From Blastococcus mobilis (GTDB lineage: Bacteria > Actinomycetota > Actinomycetes > Mycobacteriales > Geodermatophilaceae), in contig NZ_FZNO01000019.1 of assembly GCF_900188025.1 (NCBI RefSeq), forward strand, positions 1 to 64,000: a DNA stretch of 64,000 nt, written 5' to 3'. The notes below the pieces were generated by a model that was not told where the DNA came from, did no database searches, and was given only the letters and a program-made list of their open reading frames with translations. Positions 15,644 to 23,202 of this stretch are shown here, one piece after another. How positions within the stretch are numbered: the first letter of the stretch is position 1; every line of letters starts with the position of its first letter. The translations under genes were made by a program, and so were the position numbers.

Positions 15644-15949
15644 ATGGATCCGGTCAGCCTGCTGGTGGGTGGCGTTCTGCTCGCGGCGGGATTCGTGGCC
15701 GGCCGGCTCGGCCGCCGACAGAGCGCTCCTCCCCCGCCGGTGACCCCGGTGTGCGGATGCGGCCACACCCTCAGCCAGCACGACCGCGAGACCTCCACCT
15801 GCTACGCCGAGCTGCGCCGCGACAACTACGACAAGCGCGGTCGCTGGGCCGGCGTCAGCTGGGTGCCCTGCACCTGCCGCCAGTACGTGGGTCCGCGGCC
15901 GATCGACGAGGTCTTCGCCCCCCGGCTGCTCCCGCCCAGCCTCGACTGA
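15644..15949 (+). CDS. Hypothetical protein with N-terminal membrane helix and Cys/His motif, 101 aa
   Basis: Residues 3-24 form a hydrophobic helix (SLLVGGVLLAAGFVAGRLG). After a Pro-rich turn, the soluble part has 'VCGCGHTLSQHDRET', 'TCYAEL' and 'VPCTCRQYVG'. This C-x-C-x-H ... C ... C-x-C pattern suggests a zinc-ribbon-like site on the cytoplasmic side. Start ATG 15644 with GGAGGGAG upstream. I do not recognise a named family; similar small actinobacterial proteins exist. Confidence 0.6.
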   Translation: MDPVSLLVGGVLLAAGFVAGRLGRRQSAPPPPVTPVCGCGHTLSQHDRETSTCYAELRRDNYDKRGRWAGVSWVPCTCRQYVGPRPIDEVFAPRLLPPSLD

Positions 15950-15995
15950 CAGCTCCGGTCGGCGCGGCGCCGAGTGACCGCGGACCTTCCCGGGC

Positions 15996-16799
15996 ATGAC
16001 CCTTCTCATGGACGGACGCTCCGATCCCCGCGCCGCCCGCCGTCGGGCCATGGTGCTCGCCGCCACCGAACCGGCTCGGACGCTGATGAGCGCCGGCACC
16101 GCGGCCGCGGCGCTGCCCCTGCTGCGGTGGGCGCCGCGCGGGGAGCCCCACCCCGTGCTCGTCCTGCCCGGGCTCATGGCCTCCGACGTCTCGACGCGGG
16201 TGCTGCGGGCGTGGCTCGGGCGGCTGGGTTACCCGGTCGTCGGCTGGGCCCTCGGCCGCAACCGCGGCCCCACCCAGGAGGTGACCAGCGAGCTGCCGTT
16301 GCTGGTCGACCGCCTGGCCCGCGAGCACGGGACGTCGGTGAGCATCGTCGGCTGGAGCCTCGGCGGGATCTACGCGCGGCGCCTGGCCCGCCAGGCGCCG
16401 CGCCAGGTCCGGCAGGTCGTCTCCCTGGGCTCACCGTTCGCCCTGACCGACCGGCCCGTCGACGGCACTCCCGGCGCTCGCTCCTACCAGCGGCTCGCTC
16501 CGGGGCACGGCAGCCGGCGTCCTCCTGCGTCCCGCGGCCCCCTCGCGCGGCCGCTGCCGGTGCCCAGCACCGCGATCTACTCGCGGTGGGACGGCGTCGT
16601 GGACTGGCGGGCCTGCCGCCAGAAGCCCGGCCCCACCAGTGAGAACGTCGCCGTGCGCAGCAGCCATCTGGGCATGGGACACGACCCGGCCGTCTTGTGG
16701 GTCGTGGCCGACCGCCTCGCCCAGCCACGCCACGACTGGCGGCCGTTCCAGCGCCCCACCCGGTTCGGTCTGAGCGCGCTCTTCTCGCCGGAGAACTGA
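15996..16799 (+). CDS. Alpha/beta hydrolase, lipase-like, 267 aa
   Basis: An alpha/beta hydrolase without a signal peptide. The oxyanion region is 'HPVLVLPGLMASD', the nucleophile elbow is GWSLGG (Ser near residue 118), the acid is probably in 'YSRWDGVVDWRAC', and the catalytic His in 'VRSSHLGMGHDP'. The late 'IYSRWDGVVDW' and 'SHLGM' motifs resemble actinobacterial triacylglycerol-lipase-like esterases. Substrate unknown. The start is the ATG at 15996; an in-frame ATG four codons later is an alternative. Confidence 0.8.
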   Translation: MTLLMDGRSDPRAARRRAMVLAATEPARTLMSAGTAAAALPLLRWAPRGEPHPVLVLPGLMASDVSTRVLRAWLGRLGYPVVGWALGRNRGPTQEVTSELPLLVDRLAREHGTSVSIVGWSLGGIYARRLARQAPRQVRQVVSLGSPFALTDRPVDGTPGARSYQRLAPGHGSRRPPASRGPLARPLPVPSTAIYSRWDGVVDWRACRQKPGPTSENVAVRSSHLGMGHDPAVLWVVADRLAQPRHDWRPFQRPTRFGLSALFSPEN

Positions 16800-16833
16800 G
16801 GGCGGCTCGGTCATCGCATGTGACCGTGAGGGG

Positions 16834-17289
16834 TCAGTCCTCCGCCGGGGCGAGATCGGCCAGGGCTCGCACGAGGGCCGACACCCGCTCCGTGCCCAGC
16901 GAGGCGGCCAACGCCGCCTCGTGGGCACCCACCAGCGCCTCCAGCCGCGCAAGCCGGATGCGGCCCGGCTCCGACAGGTGGACGACGACCTTGCGGCCGT
17001 CCCGCGGATCGGGCAGCCGGTAGGCCAGGGCCGCGTCCACCGCCCCGTCGACCAGGCGGGTCAGCGTGGGCGCCGGTAGGTGCAGGGCCGCCACCAGCTC
17101 GCCCATCGATCGGCCACCGGTGCCGGCGAGCGAGCGGAGGAGGCGGTAGCCGTCCAGCGTGGCGCCGTCCTCGGCCAGGACGGCCGCAACCCCGCGGGCC
17201 ACCCGCCGCTGCGTGACCGTGAGCAGCTCCACGAGGTCGTCCGACAGCGGAACGGGCGGTCCGGCTGCAGCCTCGGCGCCCGGCACCAT
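16834..17289 (-). CDS. MarR-family transcriptional regulator, 151 aa (candidate amide-operon repressor)
   Basis: A winged-helix MarR protein. The dimerising N-terminal helix is 'LVELLTVTQRRVARGVAAVL', the recognition region is 'SMGELVAALHLPAPTLTRLV', and the wing is 'LPDPRDGRKVVVHL'. Start ATG 17289, only 17 bp from the divergent start of the AmiC-like gene. In Mycobacterium smegmatis the inducible acetamidase cluster is controlled by a MarR-type AmiA with AmiC, and the gene content here matches that layout. The inference is that it binds the palindrome at 18359-18376 and/or the short divergent gap. Confidence 0.8.
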   Translation of the reverse strand: MVPGAEAAAGPPVPLSDDLVELLTVTQRRVARGVAAVLAEDGATLDGYRLLRSLAGTGGRSMGELVAALHLPAPTLTRLVDGAVDAALAYRLPDPRDGRKVVVHLSEPGRIRLARLEALVGAHEAALAASLGTERVSALVRALADLAPAED

Positions 17290-17306
17290 GGCCGCACCAT
17301 ACTCAT

Positions 17307-18347
17307 GTGGTGCCCAGCCAGCCCGCACTCCTGGACCCGTGGGAGGTGCTCCTGACCGGCCCACTCCCGGAGGTCGTCCGGGTCGGGCTGGCGGTGCCCC
17401 TGTCCGGCCCGCTGGCCATGACCGCACCTTCGGCCCTCGATCTGGCGGGGCTGGCCGCTGACGAGATCAACGCCGTAGGGGGAGCCAGCGGTCGCCCCGT
17501 CGAGCTCGTCGCCGTGGACTCCGGACGCCCACCGGCGGTCGTCGCCGCGGAGGCGGCCATGCTTCACCGGGCCGGCGCCTTCGACCTGCTCGTCGGCTTC
17601 CACACCAGCGACGTGCACCGGGCGTTGGAGAAAGCGCTACCTCCTGACGCCCGCTACGTCTTCACTCCCCCGCACGAGGGTGGGCGCGGTCGTCCCGGGG
17701 TGGTCCGGCTCGGTGCATCTCCCCTCGAACAGCACGCCGCCGCCGTGGCCTGGCTCGTCATGCACCGTCGGGCGCGGCGCTGGGTGCTGCTGGGCACGAA
17801 CTACGTGTGGCCGCGTGCCGTGCACCGCGCGGCACGGCGGGTGCTGGCCGAGGTCGGCGGCGAGGTCGTCGGCGAGGCGCTGGTGCCCTTCGGTCCGGGC
17901 GACCCCGGTGCTCTCCTGGACCTCGTCCGGCACAGCCGGGCCGACGCCGTGCTGCTGAGCCTGGTCGGGCGTGACCTGGTCGCGTTCAACCGGGAGTTCA
18001 CCCGGGCCGGACTGGATCGTCGGGTCGTGCGGCTCTCCGGTGCGCTGGAGGAGAACGGCCTCTACGCACTCGGCGGGGACGCGACCGGTGGGCTGTTCGC
18101 CTGCATGCCCTCCTTCGCCGCCGCCGACAGCCGGGCCGACGAGGGGCAGTTGGCGCTGGAGGAACGGCACGCCCGCCGTTCGGGACCGCGGGCACCGGTG
18201 GTCTGCGCGTACGCGCGCGGCGTCTACGACGGCGTCCGGGTGGCCGCCGCGCTCGCCGACGGCCGCCCGGTCCGCGCCGGCCGGTCCGTCCCCCGGCTGG
18301 CCCGGGCCGACGGGCTGGCATTCCGGGAGCTGACCGGAACGCTCTGA
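17307..18347 (+). CDS. AmiC/UrtA-like ligand-binding protein without signal peptide, 346 aa
   Basis: A type I periplasmic-binding fold of the branched-chain amino acid/urea/amide class: 'RVGLAVPLSGPLAM', 'AADEINAVGGASGRPVEL', 'LVGFHTSDVHRAL', 'WVLLGTNYVWPRAVHRA', 'DAVLLSLVGRDLVAFNREF' and 'VCAYARGVYDGVRVAAAL'. There is no signal peptide or lipobox, so it should stay in the cytoplasm like AmiC, which senses amides and controls amidase expression. It sits between a MarR gene and an amide permease/amidase pair, supporting a sensor role. Start GTG 17307; GTG 17310 is equally possible. No ABC permease or ATPase is adjacent. Confidence 0.75.
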   Translation: MVPSQPALLDPWEVLLTGPLPEVVRVGLAVPLSGPLAMTAPSALDLAGLAADEINAVGGASGRPVELVAVDSGRPPAVVAAEAAMLHRAGAFDLLVGFHTSDVHRALEKALPPDARYVFTPPHEGGRGRPGVVRLGASPLEQHAAAVAWLVMHRRARRWVLLGTNYVWPRAVHRAARRVLAEVGGEVVGEALVPFGPGDPGALLDLVRHSRADAVLLSLVGRDLVAFNREFTRAGLDRRVVRLSGALEENGLYALGGDATGGLFACMPSFAAADSRADEGQLALEERHARRSGPRAPVVCAYARGVYDGVRVAAALADGRPVRAGRSVPRLARADGLAFRELTGTL

Positions 18348-18358
18348 GCCTGAATCGT

Positions 18359-18376
18359 TGCTTCCATATGGAAGCA
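18359..18376. promoter_or_regulatory. 18-bp perfect palindrome, candidate operator of the amide module
   Basis: TGCTTCCATATGGAAGCA is its own reverse complement. It lies 61 bp before the permease ATG, and a TAnnnT-type -10 (TACTCT, 18385-18390) lies downstream of it, so the palindrome overlaps the expected -35. Size and symmetry suit a MarR-family dimer. Binding by the adjacent MarR is inference. Confidence 0.65.
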
Positions 18377-18437
18377 GTTGGCTCTACTCTCTGCCCGGCC
18401 CGGCTGGGCGCCGGAGGCGCGAGATTCAGGAGTTGTC

Positions 18438-19886
18438 ATGAGCGAGCCCCGAACCACCAACGATCCCGCCGGCCCACTGCCGGGCGCCGCCCGCGGACCG
18501 ATCCCCGCCACCGGCGATCCGGGCGTCGAGGCGTTCGGCTACCGCCAGGAGCTGAAGCGCTCCCTCAGCTTCACCGACCTGCTGGTCTACGGCCTGGTCT
18601 TCATGGTCCCGATCGCGCCGTTCGGCATCTTCGGCGGCGTCTTCCAGGCCTCGGGCGGCATGGTCGCCCTCGCCTACGCGATCGGCATGCTCGCCATGGC
18701 GTTCACGGCCGCGTCGTACTCGCAGATGTCGCGGGCGTTCCCGATGGCCGGCTCCGTCTACACCTATGCCGGCCGCGGCATCGGCCAACCGGTCGGCTTC
18801 CTCGCCGGCTGGATGATCCTGCTCGACTACGTGCTGGTTCCCGGGCTGCTCTACCTGATCGCGTCGATCGCGATGAACTCGATCGTGACATCGGTGCCGG
18901 TGTGGATCTGGCTGGTCGCGTTCGTGGTGCTGAACACCGTCGTCAACTACATGGGCATCGAGTTCACCGCCCGGATCAACAAGCTCATGCTGATCGGCGA
19001 GCTGATCGTGCTCGCGATCTTCCTGGTCATCGGGGTCATCGCCCTGGCCGGCGGCGAGGGGCGTGGCTTCGACTTCTCCCCGATCTACAACAGCGACACG
19101 TTCTCGCTCGAGCTCGTCTTCGGCGCCGTGTCGATCGCCGTCCTGAGCTTCCTCGGCTTCGACGGCATCTCGACGCTGGCGGAGGAGAACCGGGACGCCG
19201 CCCGCTCGCTGGGCAAGTCGATGATCGCCGCGCTGGTCCTCGCCGGGACGCTGTTCATCGTCCAGACCTGGGTCGCCGCGCTGCTCGTGCCCGACCCGGA
19301 CACCCTCATCGCCGAGGGCGACGCCGCCGGGACGGCGTTCTACGACGCGGCCGGGGTCGCCGGCGGCGCCTGGCTGGCCACACTGACCGCGGTGGCGACG
19401 GCGATCGCCTGGGGCTTCGCCAACTCCCTCGTCGCGCAGGCCGCCACCTCGCGGCTGCTGTTCGCGATGGCCCGCGACCGCCAGCTGCCGGCGATCCTGG
19501 CCAAGGTGGACCCGAAGCACCGCGTGCCGGTCAACGCCACGCTCGTCGTCGCGGTCATCTCCCTGGCGCTGGGCATCTACATGAGCCAGCGCGACGACGG
19601 CATCACGCTGCTCTCGACGCTGGTCAACTTCGGCGCGATGACGGCCTTCCTGCTGCTGCACGTGTCGGTGGTCGTGCACTTCGTCGTCCGGAAGAAGAGC
19701 CGCAACTGGGGCCTGCACCTGGTCGTCCCGGTCATCGGCTTCGCGATCCTGGCCTACGTCGTCTACAACGCCCAGGTCGCCGCGCAGGAGCTCGGCTTCG
19801 TGTGGCTCGGCATCGGGTTCGCGCTGCTGGTCTTCCTGCTGGCGACCGGCCGCAAGCCGGAGCTGAAGGCGGAGGAGAACCTGTGA
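18438..19886 (+). CDS. APC-superfamily amino acid/amide permease, 482 aa
   Basis: Twelve hydrophobic segments with the APC-family entry 'LSFTDLLVYGLVFMVPIAPFG' and 'SYSQMSRAFPMAGSVYTYAG' in the first repeat. The 'GFDGISTLAEENRDAARSLG' loop is typical of the family. The N-terminal 35 residues are polar and cytoplasmic. It imports a small substrate with H+ symport. Because its stop overlaps the acetamidase start (GTGA) and an amide sensor precedes it, the likely substrate is a short amide or related compound; mycobacteria use an unrelated AmiS channel in this position. Start ATG 18438. Confidence 0.85.
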   Translation: MSEPRTTNDPAGPLPGAARGPIPATGDPGVEAFGYRQELKRSLSFTDLLVYGLVFMVPIAPFGIFGGVFQASGGMVALAYAIGMLAMAFTAASYSQMSRAFPMAGSVYTYAGRGIGQPVGFLAGWMILLDYVLVPGLLYLIASIAMNSIVTSVPVWIWLVAFVVLNTVVNYMGIEFTARINKLMLIGELIVLAIFLVIGVIALAGGEGRGFDFSPIYNSDTFSLELVFGAVSIAVLSFLGFDGISTLAEENRDAARSLGKSMIAALVLAGTLFIVQTWVAALLVPDPDTLIAEGDAAGTAFYDAAGVAGGAWLATLTAVATAIAWGFANSLVAQAATSRLLFAMARDRQLPAILAKVDPKHRVPVNATLVVAVISLALGIYMSQRDDGITLLSTLVNFGAMTAFLLLHVSVVVHFVVRKKSRNWGLHLVVPVIGFAILAYVVYNAQVAAQELGFVWLGIGFALLVFLLATGRKPELKAEENL

Positions 19887-20905
19887 GCGACCTCGAGGTC
19901 ATCGCCCTCTCACCGGAACAGGAGCAGCTCCGGTACACCTTCGGCGGGGGCGAGCCCCTGCTGCGCGTGCAGCAGGGGACCGTCGTCGAGCTGACGACCG
20001 AGGACTGCTTCGGCGGGCGGGTCCGGAGCGCCGAGGACCTGCCCAGCCAGGTCTGCGAGTTCCCCTACCTGAACCCGGTTACCGGCCCGATCCACGTCGA
20101 AGGGGCCGAGCCCGGCGACACCCTCGCCGTGCACCTCGTCGAGATCACGCCGGCGCGCGACTGGGCGGTGTCGGCGACGTTCCCGCACTTCGGGGCCCTC
20201 ACCGCCACGCACAACACGGCGATGCTGCACGAGCCCCTCGAGGAGGTCGTCTGGGTCTACGAGGTCGACCGCAAGCGGGGCACCTGCCTGTTCCGGCCGC
20301 GCCGCGGCGGACCGGAGGTGGAGCTCCCGCTGGACCCGATGCACGGGACCATCGGCGTCGCCCCGGCCGGCGGCGAGGTGTTCGCCAGCATCACGCCGGG
20401 CGCCCACGGCGGGAACATGGACACCCCGGAGATGCGCGCCGGGACCACGGCCTACTTCCGGGTGAACGTCCCGGGTGGGCAGCTGTCGCTCGGTGACGGG
20501 CACTGCCGGCAGGGCGAGGGCGAGGTGTGCGGCACGGCCGTGGAGGCATCGATGCGCACGGTCGTCGTCGTTGACCTGATCAAGGGCGGCGGACCGGCCT
20601 GGCCCCGCATCGAGAGCGATGAGTACCTCATGTCGACCGGGTCGACCCGGCCGCTGGAGGACGCCTACCGGGTCAGCCAGCACGACCTGGTGACGTGGGC
20701 TGCCCAGCTGACCGGCTGGGACAGCCTCGACGCCTACCAGCTGGTCAGCCAGGCGGGCCTGGCGCCGGCGGGCAACGTCGTGGACACCAACTACACGATG
20801 GTCGCGAAGCTGGCCAAGAAGTACCTGGGCTCCGGCGCCGTCGTGGCTGACGGCGCGCACGACCGGCTGCGGGAGACCGCCGCGACCTACCTCTCCCAGC
20901 GCTGA
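19883..20905 (+). CDS. Acetamidase/formamidase family protein, 340 aa
   Basis: Belongs to the FmdA/AmdA family (PF03069 type). Diagnostic stretches are 'VVELTTEDCFGGRV', 'NPVTGPIHVEGAEPGDTLAV', 'HGTIGVAPAGGEV', 'PGAHGGNMDTPEM', 'GQLSLGDGHCRQGEGEVCG' and 'NVVDTNYTMVAKL'. It hydrolyses short aliphatic amides to ammonia and the acid in the cytoplasm. Start GTG 19883 overlaps the permease stop by 4 bp and has GGAGGAG upstream. Length and motifs look complete and active. It is convergent with the reductase-methyltransferase gene (15-bp gap). Confidence 0.88.
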   Translation: MSDLEVIALSPEQEQLRYTFGGGEPLLRVQQGTVVELTTEDCFGGRVRSAEDLPSQVCEFPYLNPVTGPIHVEGAEPGDTLAVHLVEITPARDWAVSATFPHFGALTATHNTAMLHEPLEEVVWVYEVDRKRGTCLFRPRRGGPEVELPLDPMHGTIGVAPAGGEVFASITPGAHGGNMDTPEMRAGTTAYFRVNVPGGQLSLGDGHCRQGEGEVCGTAVEASMRTVVVVDLIKGGGPAWPRIESDEYLMSTGSTRPLEDAYRVSQHDLVTWAAQLTGWDSLDAYQLVSQAGLAPAGNVVDTNYTMVAKLAKKYLGSGAVVADGAHDRLRETAATYLSQR

Positions 20906-20920
20906 GGCCGCACCCGAGGA

Positions 20921-22504
20921 TCAGCGCAGTCTGCGGGCCACCACGACGGCGTCGTGCACCGTTGCCACGTCGCCCTCGTGCGCGTGCGCCTGTCGCGGCC
21001 TCGCCTCGGCGACCACGATCTGCCACTCGCCGGGGTCCAGTGACGAGGCGACCTCCTCCGCGGTGAAGAACAGGTCGGGCGCATGGGGCCTGCGCGCCGC
21101 GGTCTCCAGGTCGCTCTTGTCATGTCCGACGACGAGCAGCGTCCCGCCGGGCGCGACCGCGGACGCCAGCTGCGCGACGAGCTTCCGTCGCTCGTCGCCG
21201 TGCAGGTGCATGAAGTGCGAGGTCACCAGGTCGTAGGGGCCCGTCACGGGCAGCCCGGCGGTCACGTCGGCGTGCTGCCAGTCGATCCGCGCGGCGACGT
21301 CCGCCCCCGCCGCGGCGGCATGGCCGGCCGCCCGTTCCAGTGCGGTGGCGGAGAAGTCCACCGCCGTGACCTGCCAGCCGCGCTCGGCGAGCCAGATCGC
21401 GTCGGCCCCCTCGCCGCAGCCCACGTCCAGGGCCGACCCGGGCGCGAGGCCCGCGGCCTGCTCGACCAGCGGGGGGTTCGGCCGGCCGCTCCAGAGCATC
21501 GGGTGGGAGCGGTACTGCTCCTCCCAGTCGTGCTCGCGGTGCGGTGCCAGCACGTGCTGCTCCCGGGCGGCGGCGACGGCGAGGCGGGTGTCCTCGGCGA
21601 TCAGGTCGGCGTTGATCTGCGCCGCCGCGTTCAGTCCGGCGGCGGCCGACGTGATCACCTGGGCCTGCAGGTCGGCCACGTTCCCGGCGACCCACACGCC
21701 GGGGACGGCGGTGGCGCCGGTCGGCTCCGACGGGACGTAGCTGCCGACCACGGAGCCGCGCATCTCCTGCTCGACCGTCCCGAGGCCGAGCGAGCGGAGG
21801 ACGGCGGAGTTCGCGGTGAACCGCGGCGCCACCACGAGTGCCTCCCGCGCGAGGACCGAACCGTCCTGCAGCCGGACGCCGGAGAGCCGGCCGCCGGCCG
21901 CCACGAGAGCGGCCACCGTTCCCTCGACGACGGTGATGCCGCGGGCGTCGAGCTGCTCCCGCTCCTCGTCCGTCGGCTCGGGACCGGTGTGCCGGAAGAG
22001 GGTGACGTCCGTGCTCCACTGCCGCCAGAGCAGCGACGCGTGGACGCCGAACGGGCCGCCGAGGATGCCGACCGCCCGGTCGCGGACCTCCCAGCCGTGG
22101 CAGTACGGGCAGTGCAGGACGTCGCTCCCCCACAGCTCGGCCACCCCCGGCAGCTCGGGCAGCTCGTCGGTCAGGCCGGTGGTCACCAGCAGCCGCCGGG
22201 CCTGCACCGTCCGCCCGTCGGCCAGGTCCACCCGGAACCCGTCGTCGGTCCGCTCGGCTCCGCTCACCGAGCCGGTCACGACCTCGCCGCCGTAGCCGGC
22301 CACCTCCTCGCGACCGATCGCCAGCAGCTCGCCCGGCGGCGTGCCCTCGCGGCCCAGGTAGTTGTGCACGTGTCCGGCCGGTGCGTTGCGCGGTGCACCG
22401 GCGTCGACCACCAGTACCGTCCGCCGCGCCCGGGCCAGCGCCAGCGCCCCGCTCAGCCCGGCGGCTCCGCCCCCGATGACCACCACGTCGTACCGCTCGT
22501 CCAT
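20921..22504 (-). CDS. Bifunctional FAD oxidoreductase (thioredoxin-reductase-like)/SAM methyltransferase, 527 aa
   Basis: Residues 1-305 form a thioredoxin-reductase-like flavoprotein: FAD motif 'VVIGGGAAGLSGALALARA', redox pair in HCPYCHGWE, and the C-terminal 'GVWVAGNVADLQAQVITSAA'. The NAD(P) loop is atypical ('GILGGPFGVHASL'). Residues 330-527 are a class I methyltransferase with SAM motif 'ALDVGCGEGADAIWLAE' and 'ARIDWQHADVTAGLP'. The same fused architecture is known from other actinobacteria; its substrate is not. A dithiol oxidase plus methyltransferase pair suggests thiol or arsenic/selenium chemistry. Start ATG 22504 with GAGGAGG. Divergent from the XRE-cupin regulator. Confidence 0.85.
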   Translation of the reverse strand: MDERYDVVVIGGGAAGLSGALALARARRTVLVVDAGAPRNAPAGHVHNYLGREGTPPGELLAIGREEVAGYGGEVVTGSVSGAERTDDGFRVDLADGRTVQARRLLVTTGLTDELPELPGVAELWGSDVLHCPYCHGWEVRDRAVGILGGPFGVHASLLWRQWSTDVTLFRHTGPEPTDEEREQLDARGITVVEGTVAALVAAGGRLSGVRLQDGSVLAREALVVAPRFTANSAVLRSLGLGTVEQEMRGSVVGSYVPSEPTGATAVPGVWVAGNVADLQAQVITSAAAGLNAAAQINADLIAEDTRLAVAAAREQHVLAPHREHDWEEQYRSHPMLWSGRPNPPLVEQAAGLAPGSALDVGCGEGADAIWLAERGWQVTAVDFSATALERAAGHAAAAGADVAARIDWQHADVTAGLPVTGPYDLVTSHFMHLHGDERRKLVAQLASAVAPGGTLLVVGHDKSDLETAARRPHAPDLFFTAEEVASSLDPGEWQIVVAEARPRQAHAHEGDVATVHDAVVVARRLR

Positions 22505-22573
22505 CACGTCCTCCTCGCCTCCGGGTGAGTGCGGCCGACGATCCGCCCCATCGAGCCGGGATGACAATTATCG

Positions 22574-22588
22574 TTGCCGGTATGGCAA
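22574..22588. promoter_or_regulatory. Inverted repeat over the XRE-cupin start codon, possible autoregulatory site
   Basis: TTGCC-GGTAT-GGCAA is a perfect 5-bp inverted repeat with a 5-base spacer. It covers the ATG at 22582 and lies beside a minus-strand GATAAT (22567-22572), a plausible -10 for the reductase-methyltransferase gene. Its position suits binding by the XRE regulator to control both genes. No binding data are implied. Confidence 0.4.
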
Positions 22589-23193
22589 AGGACGGCGCTG
22601 TCGAGCTCGGCACCGTCCTCTCCGCGGTCGGTCCCCGTCTGCGCGCCCTGCGACTGGAGCGGGGGGCGACGCTCGGCCAGCTGTCGGCGACCACCGGCAT
22701 CTCGGTGAGCACGCTGTCCCGGCTGGAGTCCGGGCAGCGACGGCCGACCCTGGAACTGCTGCTGCCACTTGCCCGCGCGCACCAGGTGCCGCTGGACGAG
22801 CTGGTCGACGCACCCGAGACCGGCGATCCGCGGATCCACCAGCGCTCGTTCGTCCGCCACGGGGTCACGATGATCCCGCTGACCCGCCGGCCGGGTGGTC
22901 TGCAGGCCTACAAGCAGGTGTTCCCGCCCCGCTGGCCCGGCGGAGAGGTGGAGCAGCAGGTCCACGAGGGCTACGAGTGGCTCTACGTGCTGTCCGGCCG
23001 GATGCGCCTGCGGCTCGGCGAGCACGACGTGACGCTGACGGCGGGCGAGGTGGCCGAGTTCGACACCCGGACCCCGCACGCCGTCACCAACCCCGGTCCG
23101 AGACCCGCCGAGGTGCTCACCCTCTACGGCCCCCAGGGCGAGCGGATCCACGTCCGCGCCCGCCCGGCGGCACGGGGCGGCGGCGGCACCTGA
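22582..23193 (+). CDS. XRE-family regulator with C-terminal cupin, 203 aa
   Basis: An N-terminal helix-turn-helix (about residues 15-70; 'TLGQLSATTGISVSTLSRLE', then SGQRRPTLELLLPLA) is followed by a cupin sensor domain (about 95-185; 'HEGYEWLYVLSGRMRLRLGE', 'VAEFDTRTPHAVTN'). Such proteins bind DNA and sense a small ligand in the cupin. It is divergent from the reductase-methyltransferase gene across 77 bp and is its likely regulator. The start is ambiguous: ATG 22582 lies in an inverted repeat without a clear ribosome binding site (leaderless is possible); ATG 22561 would add seven residues. Confidence 0.85.
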   Translation: MAKDGAVELGTVLSAVGPRLRALRLERGATLGQLSATTGISVSTLSRLESGQRRPTLELLLPLARAHQVPLDELVDAPETGDPRIHQRSFVRHGVTMIPLTRRPGGLQAYKQVFPPRWPGGEVEQQVHEGYEWLYVLSGRMRLRLGEHDVTLTAGEVAEFDTRTPHAVTNPGPRPAEVLTLYGPQGERIHVRARPAARGGGGT

Positions 23194-23202
23194 CCGCCCG
23201 GG

